A DNA stretch of 6,554 bases, from assembly GCA_947589695.1 (NCBI GenBank), contig CANQBY010000073.1, forward strand, positions 1 through 6,554, given 5' to 3'. This DNA comes from an uncultured Bacilli bacterium. Its GTDB lineage: Bacteria; Bacillota_I; Bacilli_A; RF39; UBA660. The notes beneath the pieces were generated by a model. It was given only the letters and a program-made list of their open reading frames with translations, ran no database searches and was not told the DNA's origin. Shown here one piece after another: positions 1-4,653 of the stretch (position 1 is the first letter of the stretch; every line of letters begins with the position of its first letter). The translations under genes were made by a program, and so were the position numbers.

Positions 1-103
1 CATTTAACTTATTATACTCTAATCAGACTTATTTCAGTTTTTTTATTAAAAACAGAATTTCAAATGAAAATTAACGTAATAATCAATAATGTTTAACTTA
101 TGG
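1..103. other. AT-rich non-coding stretch at left edge
   Basis: No gene can be supported here. On the plus strand, two frames stay open from the left edge for short distances (frame 1 to a TAA at 94-96, frame 3 to a TAA at 72-74). Either could be the tail of an upstream gene, but neither encodes anything recognisable and both look like AT-rich intergenic sequence. A 10-base direct repeat TTTAACTTAT occurs at 3-12 and 92-101. The segments AATCAA (81-86) and TTGATT (104-109) are inverted copies, the second being the -35 box of the rpsO promoter, so a regulator site is conceivable but unsupported. Confidence 0.5.
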
Positions 104-132
104 TTGATTTTTTAAATTGTTTATAATATAAT
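104..132 (+). promoter_or_regulatory. Sigma-A-type promoter for rpsO
   Basis: The -35 element is TTGATT (104-109), matching four of six consensus bases. After exactly 17 bases comes a perfect -10 element, TATAAT (127-132). An overlapping TATAAT at 122-127 would leave only a 12-base spacer, so the second copy is the better choice. Transcription would begin near 139, giving an rpsO leader of roughly 78 nucleotides. The promoter probably drives the whole rpsO-pnp-185 aa gene cluster. Confidence 0.75.
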
Positions 133-138
133 ATGATT

Positions 139-209
139 GTAAGTTTATTCCAAGTTTAAATTTACTCCTATAATTTTTACTTAGATTAAACCGTTTATAA
201 AAAAGGAGG
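139..209 (+). promoter_or_regulatory. rpsO 5' leader with hairpin and anti-SD segment
   Basis: The segment 139-147 (GTAAGTTTA) can pair with 157-165 (TAAATTTAC) in a 9-bp stem containing one G-U pair and a 9-nt loop, placed right at the predicted transcript start. CTCCT at 165-169 is an exact complement of AGGAG at 204-208 in the ribosome binding site, so the leader could fold to hide it. The two pairings share only base 165. S15 is known to repress its own mRNA through leader structures in several bacteria, using unrelated RNA folds. That this leader does so is inference from pairing potential only. AT-rich leaders form weak stems easily. Confidence 0.35.
204..209 (+). promoter_or_regulatory. 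Ribosome binding site of rpsO
   Basis: A full AGGAGG lies seven bases before the ATG at 217, a strong Shine-Dalgarno match that fixes the start codon. Part of it is complementary to CTCCT at 165-169 in the leader. Confidence 0.9.
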
Positions 210-216
210 AGAAAAT

Positions 217-486
217 ATGGCAGTTTCAAAAGAAACTAAAGCTAAACTTATAAAAGAGTTTGGGAAGAATGATAAAGATTGTGGATCAACAGAAGTGCAA
301 ATTGCAATTTTAACGCATGAAATTAATGATTTAACAGAACATTTAAAAGTTCATAAACATGATTATCATTCAAATCGTGGTCTTTTAAAGAAAGTTGGTA
401 AAAGAAGAAAATTACTTAGTTATTTAAAAGATAATGATGTAGTTAGTTACAGAAATGTAATTAGTAAATTAAATTTAAGAAAATAA
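217..486 (+). CDS. rpsO: 30S ribosomal protein S15
   Basis: This is a small-subunit ribosomal protein that binds the three-way junction of the 16S rRNA central domain early in 30S assembly. The 89-residue length equals that of typical bacterial S15. The family signature is visible: DCGSTEVQIA (residues 21-30), a helix with LTEHLKVHKHDYHSNRGLL (39-57) carrying the rRNA-contacting His42, Asp49 and Ser52, then VGKRRKLLSYL (60-70) and a C-terminal LNLRK. Residue 50 is Tyr and residue 53 is Asn, where many family members have His and Arg; these are mild variations in an otherwise standard protein. The start is set by AGGAGG at 204-209. The gene heads a cluster with pnp, an order seen across many bacteria, and is followed directly by a terminator-like hairpin. 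Confidence 0.98.
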   Translation: MAVSKETKAKLIKEFGKNDKDCGSTEVQIAILTHEINDLTEHLKVHKHDYHSNRGLLKKVGKRRKLLSYLKDNDVVSYRNVISKLNLRK

Positions 487-516
487 GGGCACTAAAAATT
501 TTTGGTGTCTTTTTTT
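487..516 (+). terminator. Intrinsic terminator / attenuator between rpsO and pnp
   Basis: Immediately after the rpsO stop codon, 488-496 pairs with 501-509 around an AATT loop. The stem is 9 bp with two G-U pairs (489/508 and 493/504), and it runs straight into seven Ts at 510-516. This is the layout of a rho-independent terminator. No separate promoter is evident in the 23 bases before pnp, so the hairpin probably works as a partial terminator or a 3'-end stabiliser for rpsO mRNA, with pnp supplied by read-through. E. coli has a terminator at the same place between rpsO and pnp. Confidence 0.75.
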
Positions 517-527
517 ATAAATAAAAG

Positions 528-533
528 AAGGAG
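528..533 (+). promoter_or_regulatory. Ribosome binding site of pnp
   Basis: AAGGAG lies six bases before the ATG at 540, well placed and consistent with the conserved N-terminus of the encoded protein. Confidence 0.85.
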
Positions 534-539
534 AATTAG

Positions 540-2711
540 ATGAAGAAAGTATTTAAGTTAGATTTTTTAGGCAGAGATTTAGTAGTTGAAACTGGAGAGT
601 TAGCCAAACAAACAGATGGAGCAGTATTAGTTAGATATGGAGATACAGTTGTTTTATCAGTTTGTGTAATGGGTAAAGAAGTAATAGGTCAAGATTTCTT
701 TCCTTTACAAGTTTTATATCAAGAAAAATTATATTCAGTAGGTAAGATTCCCGGAGGATTTATTAAAAGAGAGGGAAGACCTAGTGATGCGGCAACTTTA
801 GCGGCAAGATTAATTGATAGACCAATTAGACCAATGTTTGACGAAGATTTACGTCAAGAAATTCAAGTGGTTAACACCGTATTGTCAGTGGATCCGGATA
901 ATAGTCCGGAGATGGCAGCTTTATTTGGAACAAGTTTATGTTTAGGAATATCTAAAATACCATTTGATGGACCAGTTTCCGGAGTGGTAGTAGGTAAGGT
1001 TGGCAAAGAATTAGTTATTAATCCGACAACAGCACAGACTGAAGAAAGTATTCTTAATTTAACAGTTGCAGGTACTAAGGATGCTATATGTATGGTTGAA
1101 GCAGGAGCTCAAGAAATAAGCGAAAAAGATATGCTGGAAGCTTTAATGTTTGGGCATGAGAATTTAAAGAAATTATGTGAATTCCAACAACAAATTATTG
1201 ATGAAATAGGCGAAGAGAAAATTGAACTAGCAAAAGCGGAACTTGATCCAGAAATTAAAGCAGCTGTAGAAGAATACGCGACTAAAGATATGCTAGAAGC
1301 CATACAAATAAAAGATAAGTTAGAAAAATATGCGAAAATTGATGAAGTAAAGGCAAGAACTATTGAAAACTTTACGGAAATTTACGCCGATGATGAAAAC
1401 TTTGAAGATAAAATTAAACAAGTAGAAAAAATTGTTAATTTAATCGAAGGAAATGAAGTTCGAAAATTAATTACGGATAAGAAAATTAGACCAGATGGAA
1501 GAGCAATGGATGAGATTAGACCGCTTTCTTGTGAAATTGATTTACTTCCAAGAACTCATGGTTCGGCAGTATTTACCAGAGGTGAGACTCAATCCCTTGC
1601 AACTACTACTTTAGGAGCGATTGGAGAACATCAAATTTTAGATGGTTTAGGATTAGAAGATTCAAAGAGATTTATGCTTCATTATAATTTCCCAGCTTTT
1701 TCAGTAGGAGAGACAGGACGTTATGGAGCACCAGGTCGAAGAGAAATAGGACACGGAGCTTTAGGAGAAAGAGCTTTAGCGCAAGTTATTCCATCAGAAG
1801 AAGAATTTCCATATACCATTAGAGTAGTAAGTGAAATCTTAGAGAGCAATGGTAGTAGCAGTCAAGCAACTATTTGTGCAGGTTGTCTATCTTTAATGGC
1901 CGCCGGTGTACCAATTAAAGCACCAGTTGCTGGTATTGCGATGGGACTTATTCAAGCGGAAGATAAAAAGAAATATACAATTTTAACAGATATTCAAGGG
2001 TTAGAGGACCATATGGGAGATATGGATTTTAAAGTAGCTGGGACTAAAAAAGGTATTTGTGCTTTACAAATGGATATTAAAATTAAAGGAGTTACCGAAA
2101 AAATCTTAAAAGAAGCTTTAGCTCAAGCCAAAAAAGCCAGATTAGAAATATTAGATGTCATGGCTAATTGTATTTCCGAACCTCGTAAGAGCTTAAGTAA
2201 ATATGCACCAAAGATTGATACATTTAAAATTAACCCTGAAAAGATTAAAGATGTTATTGGGCGTGGTGGCGAGATGATTACCAAAATTATTCTTGAAGCT
2301 AGTAATGTAAAAACAGTTAATGATAAAGAAGCTGTTAAAGTAGATTTAGAGGATGATGGCCGGGTAATTATTTATCACCAAGATGCCGAAATTATTGCGA
2401 AAACACGGAAAATGATCGAAGAAATTGTAAGAGAAGTTGAAGTTGGAGCTATTTATACTGGTAAAGTGGTTAAAGTAGAAGATTTTGGCTGCTTTGTCGA
2501 ATTATGGCCAGGCTGTGAAGGTTTAGTTCACGTATCAGAACTTGATAATAAACGCGTTGAAAAACCACGAGATTTAGTAAGTGTAGGCGACAAAATTATT
2601 GTTAAAGCTTTAGGTTATGATAATCGAGGACGTTTGAATTTATCTCGTAAACAAGCTTTACCTAAATCAGAAATAAAAGAAGATAAAAAGAAAAATAAAA
2701 AACTTGATTAA
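540..2711 (+). CDS. pnp: Polyribonucleotide nucleotidyltransferase (PNPase)
   Basis: PNPase degrades RNA 3' to 5' by phosphorolysis, releasing nucleoside diphosphates, and can run in reverse to add tails. It acts in the cytoplasm as a ring-shaped trimer in mRNA turnover. The 723 residues match the family length and all domains are present. The first RNase PH-like domain (about 1-145) includes GGFIKREGRP (72-81) and RLIDRPIRPMF (90-100). A helical linker domain lies around 150-310. The second RNase PH domain (about 315-545) carries the active site: Arg400-Arg401 in GRREIGHG, the phosphate-binding SNGSSS (436-441), and the metal-binding Asp490 and Asp496 in EDHMGDMDFK. The KH domain has the GxxG loop G574-R-G-G577, and the S1 RNA-binding domain covers about 635-705. 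A lysine-rich tail (708-723) ends the protein. The stop codon lies inside a hairpin that precedes the next gene. Confidence 0.98.
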   Translation: MKKVFKLDFLGRDLVVETGELAKQTDGAVLVRYGDTVVLSVCVMGKEVIGQDFFPLQVLYQEKLYSVGKIPGGFIKREGRPSDAATLAARLIDRPIRPMFDEDLRQEIQVVNTVLSVDPDNSPEMAALFGTSLCLGISKIPFDGPVSGVVVGKVGKELVINPTTAQTEESILNLTVAGTKDAICMVEAGAQEISEKDMLEALMFGHENLKKLCEFQQQIIDEIGEEKIELAKAELDPEIKAAVEEYATKDMLEAIQIKDKLEKYAKIDEVKARTIENFTEIYADDENFEDKIKQVEKIVNLIEGNEVRKLITDKKIRPDGRAMDEIRPLSCEIDLLPRTHGSAVFTRGETQSLATTTLGAIGEHQILDGLGLEDSKRFMLHYNFPAFSVGETGRYGAPGRREIGHGALGERALAQVIPSEEEFPYTIRVVSEILESNGSSSQATICAGCLSLMAAGVPIKAPVAGIAMGLIQAEDKKKYTILTDIQGLEDHMGDMDFKVAGTKKGICALQMDIKIKGVTEKILKEALAQAKKARLEILDVMANCISEPRKSLSKYAPKIDTFKINPEKIKDVIGRGGEMITKIILEASNVKTVNDKEAVKVDLEDDGRVIIYHQDAEIIAKTRKMIEEIVREVEVGAIYTGKVVKVEDFGCFVELWPGCEGLVHVSELDNKRVEKPRDLVSVGDKIIVKALGYDNRGRLNLSRKQALPKSEIKEDKKKNKKLD

Positions 2712-2727
2712 AGATTAAGTTTTTTTT
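2697..2727 (+). terminator. Hairpin with T-run across the pnp stop codon
   Basis: Bases 2697-2708 can pair with 2714-2725 in a 12-bp stem with one G-U pair (2706/2716) and a 5-nt loop. The 3' arm runs into eight consecutive Ts (2720-2727). The arrangement resembles an intrinsic terminator, but the stem holds only one G-C pair, so it should be weak. The loop carries the pnp stop codon (2709-2711), and the T-run abuts the AAGGAGG of the next gene. It may lower, couple or delay expression of the downstream gene rather than stop transcription fully. Confidence 0.5.
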
Positions 2728-2734
2728 AAGGAGG
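2728..2734 (+). promoter_or_regulatory. Ribosome binding site of the 185-codon gene
   Basis: A perfect AAGGAGG sits seven bases before the ATG at 2742. This strong site supports the gene as truly translated even though its product is not recognised. Confidence 0.85.
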
Positions 2735-2741
2735 TTTTTAA

Positions 2742-3299
2742 ATGATTGAAATATCAAGAACAGAAAAATTAGCCTTAGGTATTTTGGCTTTAAATTATTA
2801 TAAACAAAGAAGATGTATGACGGAGAAGGAATATGCTGATTTTTCTTTGGCTTTACATCAAGAATATGATTTTGTAGATGGGTGGTTTAATGTTCAAGCC
2901 CAAGAAGAATTAGCTAGTTATTTTGATGAAATAAAAGTAGGTAAGCAACTAGTGTATCGAATAAGACCAGATATTGAGATAAAAGATTTAAAAAAATATG
3001 TTGTTTATTTTCCAGTTAATTTAATAAAAGCTGTAAATAAAGCAATATTAAATTTGAATGATTTAACTAAAGAAGATGAGGCTTCTTTAGAAGAATTTAA
3101 GAGAATAGATGAACAATATCAATTAAAAGCTATTTTAGAAATATGTAATTTAGAAAAGAAAAAAAGAGAGGCAGAGAAACGTTTAGAATTTATTAATAGT
3201 AATTCTAACGGATTAGTTGATGCTTGCAAAGTAGAAGATATTTTAGAACATAATGATAATTTAAATGAAGAGGCTTTAATATCAAAATATTATAGATAA
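2742..3299 (+). CDS. Uncharacterised 185-residue cytoplasmic protein
   Basis: I do not recognise this protein and assign no function. It begins MIEISRTEKLALGILALNYY and appears largely helical, with no signal peptide and no membrane-spanning segment. Residues 77-105 include a more hydrophobic part (KKYVVYFPVNLIKAV at 84-98). Residues 110-150 are highly charged, with regularly spaced leucine and isoleucine (EEFKRIDEQYQLKAILEI, then EKKKREAEKRLEF), compatible with a coiled coil. A short acidic region (about 158-180) precedes the C-terminal SKYYR. Two cysteines (135 and 162) show no metal-binding pattern. The strong ribosome binding site, same-strand position 30 bases after pnp, codon use like its neighbours and the terminator directly downstream all argue for a real gene, the last of the rpsO-pnp cluster. 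Co-transcription suggests, but does not show, a link with RNA metabolism or translation. Confidence 0.85.
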   Translation: MIEISRTEKLALGILALNYYKQRRCMTEKEYADFSLALHQEYDFVDGWFNVQAQEELASYFDEIKVGKQLVYRIRPDIEIKDLKKYVVYFPVNLIKAVNKAILNLNDLTKEDEASLEEFKRIDEQYQLKAILEICNLEKKKREAEKRLEFINSNSNGLVDACKVEDILEHNDNLNEEALISKYYR

Positions 3300-3311
3300 A
3301 AAAGCATAATT

Positions 3312-3342
3312 AAAAAAAGTTCAATTAATTTTGAGCTTTTTT
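3312..3342. terminator. Bidirectional intrinsic terminator between convergent genes
   Basis: AAAAAAGTTCAA (3313-3324) pairs with TTGAGCTTTTTT (3331-3342) in a 12-bp stem with one G-U pair on the plus-strand transcript, around a 6-nt loop TTAATT. Read on the plus strand, the stem ends in a T-rich tail (3337-3347, interrupted by one C) and would stop the rpsO cluster. Read on the minus strand, it ends in seven Ts (complement of 3312-3318) and would stop the glycosyltransferase transcript. The hairpin overlaps the last six codons and the stop codon of the glycosyltransferase gene, so the two convergent genes, only 25 bases apart, share one compact terminator. Confidence 0.8.
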
Positions 3343-4506
3343 CTTTTCGATAGCTTGGTGATAGACTTCTAAACAACTAGATGCAAAAACTTCTTTAGAA
3401 TATTTATAAATACTATTTTTAGCATTAAGAGCTATTTCTTGATAAGTATCGGGATTGTTTTTAAGTTTTAAAATGTAACTTATAAATTCGTCATCATTAT
3501 TAAATAAATAACCATTATAGTTATGAGTAACCATAGTTTTAAAAGACTCATCATTAATACAGACGATAGGAAGGGATGAGGCAAGCCCCTCAATAATGGT
3601 TAAGCCTTGAGTTTCGGTAACGGAAAAAGAAGACATAACATCAAATAAATGATAATAAGTAGGGATTAAGTCATATTTAACTTTACCGGTAAATATAACA
3701 TGATCTTGAATGTTTAACTCTTGAGTTAATTTTTGTAAATTATTAAGTTCCGGACCATCCCCGACAATAAGGAGTTTAATAGATTCGTCTTTTTTTAAAA
3801 GTTTAGTTAAAGCTTGAAGTTCTTTATCTAAACTTTTTTCTTTAGCAATACGGCCAACAGTACCAATAACAAAACTAGATTGTAAGTTATATTTTTGTTT
3901 TAATTTAGTTACTTCTTTTGACATTTTAGGATTTAGATTAAATTTATTAGTATCAATACCGGTTGGGATAACATGAACTAGTTTTTTAATTTGATATTTT
4001 TGCTCGAATAATTCTTTTATTTTAGGCGTGGGAACAATTAATTCGTCACATTTTTTTTCACAAAAGTATTTAGTTAGTTTAATAGCTAGCTTTTTACCTA
4101 AGTTGTTAAAATGTCCATGCGTAACATAATGAACATAATCTTCATATAAAGTATGATAAGTATGGACGATAGGAATATTAAGTTTAGTACTCACGATTCT
4201 AGAAAACATACCAATGCCAAATTCCGTTTGAGAGTGGATAACATCTAAGTTCCAACTTTTAATTATTTTCATAGCTTTATTGTTATAAATATTAGTTAGT
4301 CTAGTTTCATAAATACCAGTTTTAATACCAGGAATATAGATTATTTTATTTTTTTCGTCATAAATAAATTTATGTTTAGCTAAATTAACTGTAACTATAT
4401 AAACAGTATGGTGCATATTTTCTAAAGTTTCTTTAAGCATTTTGATACTAGTAGTAACCCCAGAAACATAAGGTTCGTATGTATCTGTAAAAATTCCTAT
4501 TCTCAT
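3325..4506 (-). CDS. GT4 glycosyltransferase, probable diacylglycerol alpha-glucosyltransferase
   Basis: This is a retaining GT-B fold glycosyltransferase of family GT4, 393 residues and full length. The N-terminal start MRIGIFTDTYEPYVSGVTTS is the usual opening of the family, with the glycine-rich acceptor loop near Gly16. HSQTEFGIG (91-99) and HTYHTLYEDYVHY (115-127, with His118 as the likely active-site histidine) resemble the diacylglycerol 3-alpha-glucosyltransferase group (alMGS type). These enzymes transfer glucose from UDP-glucose to diacylglycerol at the inner face of the membrane. The donor half has GRIAKEK (218-224, Arg219 and Lys224 expected to bind the nucleotide-sugar phosphates), LLIVGDGPE (245-253) and the EX7E motif Glu298-Glu306 in ETQGLTIIE. 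No membrane span is seen, as expected of a peripheral enzyme. The family is confident; the exact acceptor and sugar are inferred, and another lipid or glycan acceptor is possible. It is transcribed alone, convergent with the 185-codon gene and divergent from the helicase gene. Confidence 0.9.
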   Translation of the reverse strand: MRIGIFTDTYEPYVSGVTTSIKMLKETLENMHHTVYIVTVNLAKHKFIYDEKNKIIYIPGIKTGIYETRLTNIYNNKAMKIIKSWNLDVIHSQTEFGIGMFSRIVSTKLNIPIVHTYHTLYEDYVHYVTHGHFNNLGKKLAIKLTKYFCEKKCDELIVPTPKIKELFEQKYQIKKLVHVIPTGIDTNKFNLNPKMSKEVTKLKQKYNLQSSFVIGTVGRIAKEKSLDKELQALTKLLKKDESIKLLIVGDGPELNNLQKLTQELNIQDHVIFTGKVKYDLIPTYYHLFDVMSSFSVTETQGLTIIEGLASSLPIVCINDESFKTMVTHNYNGYLFNNDDEFISYILKLKNNPDTYQEIALNAKNSIYKYSKEVFASSCLEVYHQAIEKKKAQN

Positions 4507-4511
4507 AATTT

Positions 4512-4517
4512 ACCTCT
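4512..4517 (-). promoter_or_regulatory. Ribosome binding site of the glycosyltransferase gene
   Basis: On the minus strand AGAGGT lies five bases before the ATG at 4506-4504. It is a moderate Shine-Dalgarno match and agrees with the conserved N-terminus starting at this ATG. Confidence 0.7.
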
Positions 4518-4524
4518 TATAGTT

Positions 4525-4530
4525 ATTATA
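4525..4530 (-). promoter_or_regulatory. Candidate -10 element for the glycosyltransferase gene
   Basis: The minus strand reads TATAAT here, a perfect -10 sequence, 18 bases before the start codon. At the usual 16-18 base spacing upstream I find no good -35 box (TAGCTT at 17 bases). Transcription from this site would leave a leader of about 12 nucleotides that barely includes the ribosome binding site. AT-rich sequence yields such hexamers by chance, so this is tentative. Confidence 0.35.
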
Positions 4531-4592
4531 ATATAAAATAGAAATAAAAGCTAATCATTTTCGGTTTTAAAGATAATTTGTGTAAAGTAGGT

Positions 4593-4621
4593 TTGATTTA
4601 GAAATAGATTTATGAGATAAT
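4593..4621 (+). promoter_or_regulatory. Extended -10 promoter for the helicase gene
   Basis: The -35 element TTGATT (4593-4598) is followed after 17 bases by GATAAT (4616-4621), five of six matches. TG at 4613-4614, one base before the hexamer, gives the extended -10 motif common in Gram-positive promoters. The -35 sequence and spacing are identical to those of the rpsO promoter. Transcription would begin near 4627-4629, leaving a leader of only about 12 nucleotides before the helicase start codon. Confidence 0.65.
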
Positions 4622-4626
4622 AATTA

Positions 4627-4653
4627 ATGGTGGTTTATAATGATGTTAGATAA
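4627..4653 (+). other. Eight-codon mini-ORF overlapping the helicase start
   Basis: ATG at 4627 opens a frame of eight codons (MVVYNDVR) that ends at TAA 4651-4653, out of frame with and overlapping the helicase start at 4640. Its ATG falls at the predicted transcription start, so it could be read only as a leaderless message. It has no ribosome binding site of its own, and chance is the simplest explanation. Confidence 0.2.

Noticed and set aside
11..16. TATAAT on the minus strand, with the window's first three bases reading ATG on that strand
   Set aside because: The best -35-like match is poor or wrongly spaced and no ribosome binding site precedes that ATG, so a divergent gene off the left edge cannot be supported.
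3..101. Direct repeat TTTAACTTAT (3-12 and 92-101) as a possible mobile-element or attachment-site remnant
   Set aside because: A single 10-base AT-rich match is likely by chance, and no integrase, transposase or longer repeat accompanies it.
169..174. A second TATAAT in the rpsO leader that could be another -10 box
   Set aside because: No acceptable -35 element lies 16-18 bases upstream, and the promoter at 104-132 is much better. Perfect hexamers are expected by chance in such AT-rich DNA.
1109..1303. Open frame of 64 codons on the minus strand inside pnp
   Set aside because: It lies wholly within the highly conserved pnp gene, has a serine-rich low-complexity translation typical of an antisense shadow, and no ribosome binding site was noted.
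4636..4641. TATAAT overlapping the helicase start codon
   Set aside because: Transcription from it would begin after the start codon and remove the Q-motif N-terminus; there is no good -35 at the right distance.
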